Shown here: piece by piece, positions 35,531-44,104 of the stretch
How positions within the stretch are numbered: position 1 is the stretch's first letter
Layout of the letters: each line of letters starts with the position of its first letter
Notes under the pieces: generated by a model
Databases searched by the model: none
Told to the model about the DNA's origin: nothing
What the model saw: only the letters and a program-made list of their open reading frames with translations
Program-made: the position numbers and the translations under genes
DNA from: UBA2767 sp965228625
GTDB taxonomy: Bacteria > Pseudomonadota > Alphaproteobacteria > Rhizobiales > Methyloligellaceae
Reading direction: 5' to 3'
Assembly: GCA_965228625.1 (NCBI GenBank)
Contig: OZ245829.1
Location: 2,728,001 to 2,792,000 of the forward strand
DNA: 64,000 nt

Positions 35531-36259
35531 ATGGAAGGCTCGCACGTGAGTAAAAGAGATAAAAACCCGGTGATCCAGCTTGACGATGTTCATGTCACCC
35601 TGCCGAGCCGGGCGGGGCAGGTCGATATTCTGCGGGGTGTCAATCTGTCGATTGAACAAGGCGAAGCTGTGGCGATTGTCGGCCCGAGCGGGTCGGGCAA
35701 GACGACGCTCCTGATGGTGACGGCAGGGCTGGAGCGGATTACCGGCGGACGCATCAACGTCGCCGGACACGACCTGACAACGATGAGCGAGGACGACCTG
35801 GCGCGATTGCGCGCGGGCACCATCGGCATCGTTTTTCAGTCGTTCCATCTGGTGCCGACCATGACGGCGCTGGAGAACGTGACTTTGCCGCTGGAGTTCC
35901 TAGACGAGTCGGACGCGTTCGACGCCGCGCGCCGCGCCCTTGAAGACGTCAATCTCGGTCACCGCTTCGACCATTTTCCGGCGCAACTGTCCGGTGGCGA
36001 GCAGCAACGCGTCGCCCTGGCGCGCGCACTGAGCGCCGGCCCGAGCATCATTCTCGCCGACGAGCCCACGGGAAATCTCGACAGCAAAACCGGGAAGCAG
36101 GTCATGGACATGCTGTTCTCGCTGTGCTCCCGCTACAACACCACGCTGATGCTGATCACGCACGATGAAAAGCTGGCCAAGCGCTGCGAACGCACCCTGC
36201 ACATGCGGGACGGCCGCATCCATACGAGCAGGCGCGCCAGGGCCGCGGCGGCCGCATGA
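35531..36259 (+). CDS. ABC exporter ATP-binding protein (YbbA-like)
   Basis: 242 residues. Walker A GPSGSGKTTL, signature LSGGEQQRVALARAL, Walker B ILADEPTGNLD, H-loop LMLITHDEKL. Partner of the FtsX-like permease, whose start overlaps its stop. The GTG at 35546 is an alternative start preceded by GGAAGG. Together they form a MacB/LolD-like exporter family of uncertain substrate, often next to tesA. The 93-nt gap to the divergent arylesterase holds both promoters. Confidence 0.94.
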   Translation: MEGSHVSKRDKNPVIQLDDVHVTLPSRAGQVDILRGVNLSIEQGEAVAIVGPSGSGKTTLLMVTAGLERITGGRINVAGHDLTTMSEDDLARLRAGTIGIVFQSFHLVPTMTALENVTLPLEFLDESDAFDAARRALEDVNLGHRFDHFPAQLSGGEQQRVALARALSAGPSIILADEPTGNLDSKTGKQVMDMLFSLCSRYNTTLMLITHDEKLAKRCERTLHMRDGRIHTSRRARAAAAA

Positions 36260-38838
36260 GTACCGACGTCCTCACATCGCAAGCCACGTCGAAGCGCAGG
36301 TTTTCCCTGCCGCTCGTCCTCAGAATCGCGTTTCGTGACCTGCGGCTCGGCTGGAGCGGTTTCGCGATCTTCGTCGCCTGTATCGCCCTCGGCGTTGCCG
36401 CGATCGCCGGCATCGGGTCACTGGCGAGCGCCCTGGAGAACGGTCTTGCCCGGCAAGGCCAGGCGATCCTGGGGGGCGACGTGTCGCTGTCACTCGTGCA
36501 TCGCGAGGCGACACCCGAGCAAATCGACCTCATGCGCCAATACGGGACGGTCTCGAAAGTCGCAACGCTGCGCGCCATGGCGCGCAAACCGGACGACGAC
36601 AGGGCCGCGCTCGTGCGCCTCAAGGCTGTGGACGCAAAATACCCGCTTTACGGACGCGCCGAACTGATCAGCGGTGACGAGCCGCGCACCATGGGCGTCC
36701 TCGATGCGCCCGGGGTTCTCGCCGCCGAGGCGCTGCTGCTGGAGCGTCTGGGCCTTGGCGTGGGCGACACCGTGCGGATTGGCAATACCGAGATGGAGAT
36801 CGTCGCCGAACTGACACGCGAGCCGGATCAGCTCGGCGGCCGGCCCGCATTCGGTCCGCGGGTCCTCATGTCGATGGACAATCTCGACAAGACCGGCCTC
36901 GTCCAGCCGGGCAGCCTCATCCGCTGGCAGTACCGGATCGCCCTGAACGATGCGGCGATGGCCGGAGAGCTCGACTCCGTACAAAAGGAGTTCAACGCAC
37001 GATATCCCGATGCCGGGTTCACGATCCGTGACCGCAACAATCCCTCGCCCGACGTGAACCGGGTGGCGGACCGGCTCTCCCAGTTCCTGACCCTTGTCGG
37101 CATCACCACGCTGATGATCGGCGGCATCGGCGTCGCCAACGCGATCGCCTCCTATCTCGCCCGCAAGCGGCCGGTGATCGCCGCGTTCAAGTGCCTGGGC
37201 GCGAGCGGCGGGACGATCTTCAGCATTTATCTCGTCGAGATTCTCGTGCTCGCGGGCATCGGCATCGCCATCGGCCTCATGCTGGGATCGCTGATGCCGG
37301 CCGCGGTGGCGGCAGCCGGCGCCGGCGCGCTGCCCGTCGACCTGGCGCTTCAACCGCAGCCCTTCGCCCTGCTGCTCGCCACGGGTTACGGCATTCTGAC
37401 CGCCCTGATGTTCGTGTTCTGGCCCTTGGGTCAGGCGCGCGATCTCTCCGCGGCGCTGCTCCTCAGGCAGCAGGTGTCGGACGAGAAGACCCGGCCACGC
37501 AACGTCTATATCGCGGCCAGCGTCGTCTGCGGCCTCGCGCTGTCGGCCATCGCCGTGGCGTCGTCCGAGATGAAGCTGCTTGCCGTGCTGGCCTGCGCGG
37601 GACTGCTTGCCGTGTTCTTCCTCTTTTTCGGCCTCGGGTTTCTCATCGAATATGTTGCCCGCCGCGTGCCGCGTCCGCGCAACGCCGCGCTTGCCCTCGC
37701 GCGGGCCAGCCTGGCCAGCCCCGGCGGCCTGGCGCGTCCCGTCGCCCTTTCGCTCGGCGCCAGCCTGTCGCTCCTGTCCGCGGTGGCGCTGGTGAATGCA
37801 TCACTGCAGAACGAGTTCGAGACGACCATTCCGGAACAGGCGCCGAGCTATTTCGTGCTCGACGTGAACAAGGACCAGGTCGGCCCGCTCACCGAGATCG
37901 TGCGCAAGCACGAAGCAAAGACGCTGATCAGCGACGCACCGATGCTGCGCGGGCGGATCGTGCGGCTGAACGGAAAACATCCGAGCGAAATCAATCCCGC
38001 GCCGGGCGCCAAGTGGGTGCTGAACGGCGACCGGGGCCTGAGCTACTCGGAAGCGCTTCCGGAAGGCTCGGAGCTCGTCGAAGGAGACTGGTGGGAAAAG
38101 GACTATGCCGGACCGCCGCTGGTTTCGTTCGAGTCCGGTATCGCCAAGGGTCTCGGCCTGAAGGTCGGCGACACGGTTACCGTCAACGTGCTTGGACGCA
38201 ACGTCACCGCGACGATCGCCAATCTGCGCAAGGTGGATTGGGATTCGCTGGCCATCAACTTCGTCATGGTGTTCACACCCAACACCCTCGCCGCCGCACC
38301 GCACAACATCCTCGCAACGCTCACTCTGCCCGAGGAAACCCGTGCTGAGCGGGAAGGCCCGATGATCCAGGAGATTTCCGCGACCTTTCCAAACGTCACC
38401 TCGCTGCGTGTCCGCGACGCGGTCAACGCGTTTCGCGAGATCGCCGAAAAGGTGATGGCGGCGATTCAGGCCTCCGGCGGGGTCACCCTGCTCGCCGGAG
38501 CGATCGTTCTTGCCGGCGCGCTGACGACCGCGCAACGGCGGCGAATCCGCGAGGCCGTTATCTTCAAGACCCTCGGCGCCACCCGCAGGCGGATCGTCGC
38601 CGCTCACGTCCTCGAATATGGCGTCCTGGCGCTTGTCACGGGCGTTGTCGCGGCGGGTCTCGGGACGCTCGGCGCCTATCTGGTCGTGAAAATCGCGATG
38701 GACACGACCTTCACGTTTTCGCTACCCGCCGTTCTGGTGGCGATATCGCTTGCCGCCGGGCTGGTTCTGGCTTTCGGCGCGTTTGCCACCTGGCGGGTTC
38801 TCGGAGCAAAAACAGCACGTTACCTGCGCGACCGATAG
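36256..38838 (+). CDS. ABC exporter permease, FtsX-like (YbbP-like)
   Basis: 860 residues. One N-terminal TM helix (FAIFVACIALGVAAIAGIGS), a large periplasmic domain, then a first three-helix FtsX domain (FLTLVGITTLMIGGIGVANA), further helices, a second periplasmic domain and a final three-helix FtsX domain near the end (VTLLAGAIVLAGALTTAQR). This long form with two FtsX repeats matches YbbP. ATGA overlap with the ATPase gene (36256-36259) indicates coupling. Substrate unknown; lipids or envelope stress functions are suggested for the family. Confidence 0.93.
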   Translation: MSTDVLTSQATSKRRFSLPLVLRIAFRDLRLGWSGFAIFVACIALGVAAIAGIGSLASALENGLARQGQAILGGDVSLSLVHREATPEQIDLMRQYGTVSKVATLRAMARKPDDDRAALVRLKAVDAKYPLYGRAELISGDEPRTMGVLDAPGVLAAEALLLERLGLGVGDTVRIGNTEMEIVAELTREPDQLGGRPAFGPRVLMSMDNLDKTGLVQPGSLIRWQYRIALNDAAMAGELDSVQKEFNARYPDAGFTIRDRNNPSPDVNRVADRLSQFLTLVGITTLMIGGIGVANAIASYLARKRPVIAAFKCLGASGGTIFSIYLVEILVLAGIGIAIGLMLGSLMPAAVAAAGAGALPVDLALQPQPFALLLATGYGILTALMFVFWPLGQARDLSAALLLRQQVSDEKTRPRNVYIAASVVCGLALSAIAVASSEMKLLAVLACAGLLAVFFLFFGLGFLIEYVARRVPRPRNAALALARASLASPGGLARPVALSLGASLSLLSAVALVNASLQNEFETTIPEQAPSYFVLDVNKDQVGPLTEIVRKHEAKTLISDAPMLRGRIVRLNGKHPSEINPAPGAKWVLNGDRGLSYSEALPEGSELVEGDWWEKDYAGPPLVSFESGIAKGLGLKVGDTVTVNVLGRNVTATIANLRKVDWDSLAINFVMVFTPNTLAAAPHNILATLTLPEETRAEREGPMIQEISATFPNVTSLRVRDAVNAFREIAEKVMAAIQASGGVTLLAGAIVLAGALTTAQRRRIREAVIFKTLGATRRRIVAAHVLEYGVLALVTGVVAAGLGTLGAYLVVKIAMDTTFTFSLPAVLVAISLAAGLVLAFGAFATWRVLGAKTARYLRDR

Positions 38839-38973
38839 AGAAAACCTATCTTAACGATTGGAAAGGTTTGCGATCATATATCTTGCGATATGTCACGGAA
38901 ACTACCATATTATCAGTGAAACTCAGGCGTTAGACCTGATCGAAATTTCAACCAGTTAAGAGGATCCCGAATT
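38839..38973. promoter_or_regulatory. intergenic region upstream of Bax inhibitor-1 gene
   Basis: 135 nt. AAACCT/AGGTTT arms (38843-38872) could form a weak stem after the exporter stop. The rest is AT-rich (TCATATATCTTGCGATATGTC) with a clear AGAGG ribosome site at about 38957-38963, roughly 10 nt before the next ATG. It probably contains the promoter of the following gene. Confidence 0.45.
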
Positions 38974-39696
38974 ATGGCGGAATTCGATAGACAAGGATAC
39001 GCGCGTTCGACGGGCGTGACCGGAACCGATGCCCATGTCATCGATGAAGGTCTTCGCGCCTACATGCTGCGTGTCTACAACTACATGGCCACGGGTGTCG
39101 GCCTCACCGGCCTCGTCGCCTATGCCGCGGTTGCCAGCGGCATTTACCAGCAGATCGCAGCCACGCCGTTTATCTGGGTCGTGATGCTGGCGCCGCTCGG
39201 CATGGTGTTTTTCCTTTCAGCGCGCATCGGCAAGATGAGCGTATCGGGAGCGCAAATGGGGTTCTGGGCGTTTGCCGGCCTTATGGGCCTGTCGCTCGGA
39301 TGGATATTCCTGGCGTACACGGGAACATCCATAGCCAACGTCTTTTTCGTCACGGCAGCCGCCTTCGGCGGACTGAGCCTGTATGGCTACACGACCAAGA
39401 AGGACCTGTCCGGATGGGGATCGTTCCTCATCATGGGCCTGATCGGCGTGATCATCGCCATGCTGGTGAACATCTTCCTGCAGTCTTCGGCACTGCAGTT
39501 TGCGGTTTCCGTGATCGGCGTGCTGGTGTTCTCCGGCCTCACGGCCTACGACACCCAGCGCATCAAGGAGATGTACTATGTCGGGGATGACGGTTCGGTC
39601 GCCGGCCGCAAGGCCATCATGGGCGCTCTGAGCCTCTATCTCAACTTCATCAACATGTTCATCATGCTGCTTTCGCTGTTTGGAAACCGCGAGTAG
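38974..39696 (+). CDS. Bax inhibitor-1/YccA family membrane protein
   Basis: 240 residues with seven membrane segments, typical of the TMBIM/BI-1 family. Features: YMLRVYNYMATGVGLTGLVA, FFVTAAAFGGLSLYGYTTKK, GLTAYDTQRIKEMYY with the conserved Asp, and LYLNFINMFIMLLSLFGN at the end. Proposed pH-sensitive calcium leak channel or FtsH modulator. Followed by a strong intrinsic terminator, so a single-gene transcript is likely. Confidence 0.93.
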   Translation: MAEFDRQGYARSTGVTGTDAHVIDEGLRAYMLRVYNYMATGVGLTGLVAYAAVASGIYQQIAATPFIWVVMLAPLGMVFFLSARIGKMSVSGAQMGFWAFAGLMGLSLGWIFLAYTGTSIANVFFVTAAAFGGLSLYGYTTKKDLSGWGSFLIMGLIGVIIAMLVNIFLQSSALQFAVSVIGVLVFSGLTAYDTQRIKEMYYVGDDGSVAGRKAIMGALSLYLNFINMFIMLLSLFGNRE

Positions 39697-39723
39697 CGCA
39701 GATCGAACGTCCACGGTTCCAGG

Positions 39724-39761
39724 CGGGCCCCGGATGAATGTCCGGGGCCCGTTTTCTTTTT
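39724..39761 (+). terminator. Rho-independent terminator after Bax inhibitor-1 gene
   Basis: Perfect 11-bp stem CGGGCCCCGGA (39724-39734) with TCCGGGGCCCG (39741-39751), 6-nt loop, followed by TTTTCTTTTT. A near-ideal intrinsic terminator, 27 nt after the stop codon. Confidence 0.93.
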
Positions 39762-39772
39762 GCGCATGCACG

Positions 39773-39821
39773 CGCCAATCGAGAAACAGAATTGACTCGA
39801 ATTTATTCGAAAAGGCTCTAG
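39773..39821 (+). repeat. dispersed promoter-like repeat, copy 3 (upstream of GNAT gene)
   Basis: Complete copy: CGCCAATCGAGAAACAGAA leads into TTGACT (39792-39797), an 18-nt spacer and CTCTAG (39816-39821). It sits directly after a strong terminator and 36 nt before a GNAT start, pointing at it, exactly where a promoter is needed. Confidence 0.87.
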
Positions 39822-39857
39822 GCTCCGCCGCCACCACCACCACCACATGGGTGTGAC

Positions 39858-40406
39858 ATGGCGGATCAGATCGTGAATATCAGGGAAAGCGTCGAAACCG
39901 ACCTTCCCCGCATCACCGAGATTTACGGACGCGCCGTGCGCGAGGAGACCGCTTCATTCGAGCTGGAAGAGCCTGACGTGCACGAGATCGCCCGGCGGCG
40001 CCAGGCGCTGCTGGACGGCGGTTTTCCGTACTTCGTGGCGGATATGGAGGACCGGGTCGCCGGCTTTGCCTATGCCGGTGCCTTCAGGCCGCGGCCGGCC
40101 TACAAACTGACGGTGGAGAGCTCGGTATATGTCGATCCCGACATCCAGCGCGCCGGCGTCGGGAGACTCCTCATGCAACAGGTGATCGCGGAAAGTGAGG
40201 CGCGCGGATTCCGGCAGATGATCGCCATTGTCGGGGGATCGGATCACGTGGCATCGATCGAGTTCCACAAATCCCTCGGGTTCGTCGATGCCGGCGTGGT
40301 GAAGTCCGTCGGCTACAAGCACGGCAAGTGGCTTGATACGGTGTACCTGCAACGCTCCCTCGGGAGCGGCGACGCCACGCCTCCGGACAGCGTCCCGGGC
40401 GCCTAG
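39858..40406 (+). CDS. GNAT-family N-acetyltransferase (phosphinothricin acetyltransferase-like)
   Basis: 182 residues. IRESVETDLPRITEIYGRAV, FVADMEDRVAGFAYAG, VESSVYVDPDIQRAGVGRLL (acetyl-CoA loop) and IVGGSDHVASIEFHKSLGF match the Pat/MddA-type acetyltransferases, which act on L-amino acid analogues such as methionine sulfoximine. Likely transcribed from repeat copy 3, since a terminator lies just upstream. Several CAC repeats occur before the start. Convergent with the DUF2794 gene. Confidence 0.92.
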   Translation: MADQIVNIRESVETDLPRITEIYGRAVREETASFELEEPDVHEIARRRQALLDGGFPYFVADMEDRVAGFAYAGAFRPRPAYKLTVESSVYVDPDIQRAGVGRLLMQQVIAESEARGFRQMIAIVGGSDHVASIEFHKSLGFVDAGVVKSVGYKHGKWLDTVYLQRSLGSGDATPPDSVPGA

Positions 40407-40413
40407 ACGGCTT

Positions 40414-40806
40414 TTACACTTGTACCAGTCGCAGCCCCTTGTCGATCACGCGGAGCACGTTCCTCAGATCATGCCCGCGCTTCAGGACATGTCCGCTGGG
40501 CGTGATCACGCAGTACGCCCCCTGCCGGCGGGCAAGTTTGGGACGCTTCTCGATACGGTAGAGGGGATATTCGCTGGCACGGCGGAAAACGGAGAAGACC
40601 GCCTTTTCGCGGAGCATGTCGATGGCGTAGTCGCGCCATTCGCCCTCTGCGACCTTGCGGCCATACATGCCGAGCAACTGGCTGAGCTCCCGGCGGTCGA
40701 AAGAAATGGGTCCATGATGGGCGCGCGACCGCTTGGACCGTTGCGGCACGGAAGCGCCCGATGCGGCCTCCGCGCGCTGAAAAACTATGGGTTCACTGTC
40801 ACTCAA
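40414..40806 (-). CDS. DUF2794 family protein
   Basis: 130 residues. The start is a TTG at 40806 with AGGGAGG 5 nt upstream, a rare start that the ribosome site supports. Conserved core: ISFDRRELSQLLGMYGRKVA, GEWRDYAIDMLREKAVFSVF, YPLYRIEKRPKLARRQG, YCVITPSGHVLKRGHDL. This is the DUF2794 pattern of Rhizobiales; function unknown. It diverges from the candidate RNA and htpG. Confidence 0.85.
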   Translation of the reverse strand: MSDSEPIVFQRAEAASGASVPQRSKRSRAHHGPISFDRRELSQLLGMYGRKVAEGEWRDYAIDMLREKAVFSVFRRASEYPLYRIEKRPKLARRQGAYCVITPSGHVLKRGHDLRNVLRVIDKGLRLVQV

Positions 40807-40961
40807 TGGCGCCTCCCTTGGTCTGTCATTTGTTGTTCACATATGATCGCGCCGCACGCTTCGGATTGCAAGTCACGTGCTGTCGCGGCGTCGGCCGGTG
40901 GTGGATTCACGACCACGTAACATTCTGAAATAAAATTCACACTTATGCCCCGTTTCAGCCC

Positions 40962-40990
40962 TTGCACCGCCCAAAAGTATGGTACTATAC
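40962..40990 (+). promoter_or_regulatory. predicted promoter of the candidate small RNA
   Basis: TTGCAC (40962-40967), a 17-nt spacer and CTATAC (40985-40990), close to the alphaproteobacterial -10 consensus CTATAT. The expected start is about 40996, just before the first arm of the closing stem. Confidence 0.6.
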
Positions 40991-40995
40991 CAGAC

Positions 40996-41153
40996 ATTAT
41001 CTCTCGGCTTGGGTCAGATCGAGACTTCGGAATCTCAGCCCCCCAGCCCCCCCGGGGTCTTCTCTTCGAACCAGGCCACTCTGCAATGATTTGCAGGGCG
41101 TGAGAGATAAACGGGCGGGCCGGGCAGTACAGTGTCCCGGCCCGTTTCTTTTT
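40996..41153 (+). ncRNA. candidate structured small RNA upstream of htpG
   Basis: About 158 nt with no reading frame and three parts: promoter-like TTGCAC/CTATAC upstream, an 8-bp closing stem TATCTCTC (40998-41005) with GAGAGATA (41102-41109), and a terminator at its end. Inside, GGCTTGGGTC (41007-41016) can pair with GAACCAGGCC (41068-41077), a GAGA/TCTC hairpin follows, and CTGCAA/TTGCAG (41081-41086, 41091-41096) forms another. The rod-like fold with a closing helix resembles 6S RNA, but I find no sequence identity to it by eye. No known family is claimed. Confidence 0.6.
41116..41153 (+). terminator. Rho-independent terminator of the candidate small RNA
   Basis: 9-bp stem CGGGCCGGG (41116-41124) with CCCGGCCCG (41136-41144), an 11-nt loop, and TTTCTTTTT after it. 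It lies 91 nt before htpG on the same strand. No upstream protein gene on this strand ends near it, so it implies a separate transcript. Confidence 0.9.
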
Positions 41154-41244
41154 GACTTCCGTGACATTCTTACATAATTCGTGCGCTGATTCGCGGCGTG
41201 ATGCGGCATACCATCCGGCAACATGACACATGCGAGATCAGGAC

Positions 41245-43191
41245 ATGGCGAAACAGAAGAAGACGCAAGACAAGAAGACAGAAAACACGGGCGACAAACC
41301 GGCTCAGACCGGCGACAAGACGGAGACGCAGTTCGGCTTTCAGGCCGAGGTCGCGCGATTGCTCCATCTGATGGTGCATTCGGTCTACTCGGAGAAGGAG
41401 ATCTTTCTCCGGGAGCTGATTTCGAACGCGGCGGACGCCTGCGACAAGCTCCGTTACGCGGCGATCACCAAGCCGGAACTCCTGGCCGACGATCCGGATC
41501 TGCGGATCACGCTTTCAGCCGATGAGAGCGCGAAGACCCTGAGCATCGCCGATAACGGCATCGGCATGGGCCGGGCGGAACTGATCGACAATTTGGGTAC
41601 CATCGCACGCTCGGGCACGCACGCCTTCCTCAAGGCCGCGGAAAAGAAGGGGGGAGACGCGCCCGATGTGATCGGCCAGTTCGGCGTCGGGTTCTATTCC
41701 GCGTTCATGGTCGCCGATCACGTCGAGGTCCTGAGCCGCAAGGCCGGCGCCAAATCGGCGCATGTGTGGACCTCCGACGGGGTGAGCGGCTTCAACGTGG
41801 CCAAGGCCAACAAGGAGCAGGACGCGGCCGTGCCGCGCGGCACGATCGTCACCCTGCACCTGAAGGAGGACGCGCTCGACTACCTCAAGGAAGCGGAACT
41901 CGCCCGCATCGTGCGCGCCTATTCCGACCACATCCCGTTCCACATTGACTTTCTTGCGCTGGAGGACGGCAAGGACGTCCGCCACCAGCTCAACTCGGCG
42001 AGCGCGCTGTGGACGCGGCCCAAGTCGGATGTCAGCGCGGACCAGTACAAGGAATTCTATCACCACGTGGCCGGCCTGTTCGACGAGCCGGCGCTCACCA
42101 TCCACTACCGCGCCGAGGGACGGCACGAATACACGGTTCTGCTGTTCGTGCCGACGATGGCGCCCTTCGACCTCTACGATCCCTCCCGCTCCGGGCGGGT
42201 GCGCCTCTATGTCCGGCGCGTGTTCATCACCGATGACGCCGACATCCTGCCCGCCTATCTGCGCTTTGTGCGCGGTGTCGTCGACTCCGAGGACGTTCCC
42301 CTCAACATCTCCCGCGAGATGCTCCAGAACAACCCGATCGTCGCGGCGATCCGGACCGGCGTGACAAACCGTGTGCTGTCGGAACTGGAGAAGCTGGCGA
42401 AGGACGACGCGGAGAAATTCGCGACGTTCTGGGAGACGTTCGGCGCGGTCATGAAGGAAGGCCTGTACGAAGACATGGAGCGCCGCGACGCGCTGTTCGA
42501 GCTGGCACGCTTCCGCACCTCGAAAGGCGAAGGGTGGCGCTCGCTGAAGGACTATGTCGAAGATCTCCGGGAGAACCAGACGGCCATCTACTATCTGACC
42601 GGCGACTCGCAGGAGCAGATCGCGGCAAGCCCGCAGCTTGAAGGCTTCGCCGCGCGCGGGGTCGAAGTGCTCTACCTGTCAGATCCGGTCGACAATTTCT
42701 GGGTGACCACGGCGCTGGGATTTGACGGCAAGCCGTTCCAGTCCATCACGCAGGGCGATATCGATCTGGCCGCGATCCCGCTGGCGGACGCGAAAGGCGA
42801 GGACGCCGATGCGCCCGACGCGACCGCGCCCGAGACGGCAAGGCTCGTGGAGAAGCTCAAGTCGCTGTTCGCCGACGAACTCACCGACGTGCGCGCGTCG
42901 ACCCGCCTGGTCGACAGCGCCGCGTGTCTGGTCGCGCCCGCGGAAGGCCCGGACAGGGGCCTCGACAAGTTCCTTGAAAAGCAGGCTGGCAAGAGCAGCG
43001 TCAAACCGGTTCTCGAGATCAACCCCTCGCACGCGGTCGTGAAGGCGCTTTCAAACAGCAAGGCGGAAGCATTCGACAATCTCGCGTGGATCCTGCTCGA
43101 CGAGGCGCGCATCCTCGAAGGCACATTACCCGATGATCCGGGCAAGTTCGCCGAGCGGCTCAACCGTCTGGTTCTCGAGGGTCGGGAATAG
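41245..43191 (+). CDS. htpG: Hsp90-family chaperone HtpG
   Basis: 648 residues from MAKQKKTQDKK, normal length. ATPase motifs: RELISNAADACDKLRYAAI, DNGIGMGRAELIDNLGTIAR, GQFGVGFYSAFMVAD. Middle domain: LPAYLRFVRGVVDSEDVPLN and ISREMLQNNP. Cytosolic ATP-dependent folding and remodelling chaperone. The start at 41245 has GAGATCAGG upstream; an in-frame ATG at 41230 is less likely. The N-terminal lysine-rich lead-in (QKKTQDKKTENTGD) is longer than usual. Convergent with the DUF1223 gene with a 3-nt gap. Confidence 0.96.
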   Translation: MAKQKKTQDKKTENTGDKPAQTGDKTETQFGFQAEVARLLHLMVHSVYSEKEIFLRELISNAADACDKLRYAAITKPELLADDPDLRITLSADESAKTLSIADNGIGMGRAELIDNLGTIARSGTHAFLKAAEKKGGDAPDVIGQFGVGFYSAFMVADHVEVLSRKAGAKSAHVWTSDGVSGFNVAKANKEQDAAVPRGTIVTLHLKEDALDYLKEAELARIVRAYSDHIPFHIDFLALEDGKDVRHQLNSASALWTRPKSDVSADQYKEFYHHVAGLFDEPALTIHYRAEGRHEYTVLLFVPTMAPFDLYDPSRSGRVRLYVRRVFITDDADILPAYLRFVRGVVDSEDVPLNISREMLQNNPIVAAIRTGVTNRVLSELEKLAKDDAEKFATFWETFGAVMKEGLYEDMERRDALFELARFRTSKGEGWRSLKDYVEDLRENQTAIYYLTGDSQEQIAASPQLEGFAARGVEVLYLSDPVDNFWVTTALGFDGKPFQSITQGDIDLAAIPLADAKGEDADAPDATAPETARLVEKLKSLFADELTDVRASTRLVDSAACLVAPAEGPDRGLDKFLEKQAGKSSVKPVLEINPSHAVVKALSNSKAEAFDNLAWILLDEARILEGTLPDDPGKFAERLNRLVLEGRE

Positions 43192-43194
43192 GAG

Positions 43195-43989
43195 TTACCA
43201 GCTCTTCATTTCCGCGGCGGCAAGCACCGGGCCGGCGGTGTCCTGCTGAAGCAGCACAATGCACCCGTCCGCATCACTGTTCTGCAGGTGATGCTTGGGC
43301 AGCCGGATGACCACGCGCTTTCCGGTCCAGTGACCGATCGGCGTCATGTCGCGCACGACCTGGTGATAGGTGATCGTCCGCCCGCGGTTCTCGCCGCGCG
43401 AGATCTTGACGGTTTCAGACTTCTTCACGAGTGCCAGCCAGATGGTGGCGGGCTTGACGCTCGCACCTTCCGGCGCGTCGCCGACGGTGATGATCAGCGT
43501 ATCGCCCTTGGCACGCATCTTCAGCGGTACACGCGCGTTCCTGAGCTTCTTCTTCGATCTGTAGATCGCCTGGCGTATTTCCGACGGGCGGCTGCCGACG
43601 GCATGGGTCACACCGTCGACCACGACCTGGGGGGTGTAGACCTCTCCATCACCCCGCGCCTTGGCATAGGCCCGCTGACGCGCGCTGAACGCGGGACTGG
43701 CGAGCGTGTCCTTCCAACCGAGATAATCCCAGTAGTCTACGGGAAACGTCAGAGCAATGACGTCATCGCGCTTCGCGAACTTGCCAAGCAGCTTGTCGGC
43801 TGGCGGACAGGACGAACAGCCCTGGCTGGTGAACAGCTCGACCACGGCCTTTTGCTCCGACTCCGCCGCAGCCTCGTCCTGCACGGAGATCAGTGTACCG
43901 GAAAGAACCAAAGCCGAAAAAACACCAATTAACGCAGTCTTAAGCACCTGGATCCATCCCGAATTCGCGTCGCGCGGCCATCGTTTCAA
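43195..43989 (-). CDS. DUF1223 thioredoxin-fold periplasmic protein
   Basis: 264 residues. N-terminal hydrophobic segment (LKTALIGVFSALVLSGTLI) acts as signal or anchor. Core VVELFTSQGCSSCPPADKLL has the CSSCPP motif of the DUF1223 family, then FPVDYWDYLGWKD, YTPQVVVDGVTHAVGSR. The SxC context suggests a redox or disulfide function in the periplasm, unproven. Upstream (43990-44104) there is no gene. Confidence 0.87.
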   Translation of the reverse strand: MKRWPRDANSGWIQVLKTALIGVFSALVLSGTLISVQDEAAAESEQKAVVELFTSQGCSSCPPADKLLGKFAKRDDVIALTFPVDYWDYLGWKDTLASPAFSARQRAYAKARGDGEVYTPQVVVDGVTHAVGSRPSEIRQAIYRSKKKLRNARVPLKMRAKGDTLIITVGDAPEGASVKPATIWLALVKKSETVKISRGENRGRTITYHQVVRDMTPIGHWTGKRVVIRLPKHHLQNSDADGCIVLLQQDTAGPVLAAAEMKSW

Positions 43990-44066
43990 CCGACCGGAGT
44001 ATCTGGCGTGCCGGTCTCAATTGCCAGTAACGACTGGGTGAGACAACCGGTTGCACTGATCACGGT

Positions 44067-44103
44067 AAAAACTGAACCGCGTGAGCGCGGCCCGAAGGCC
44101 GCG
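44067..44103 (-). terminator. possible terminator after acnA
   Basis: Immediately after the acnA stop, on the minus strand, a 7-bp stem CGCGGCC/GGCCGCG with a TTCG tetraloop (44103-44086), then a run of five T's about 15 nt later (44071-44067). The gap between stem and T-run is longer than ideal, so efficiency is uncertain. Confidence 0.5.
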
Positions 44104-44104
44104 T

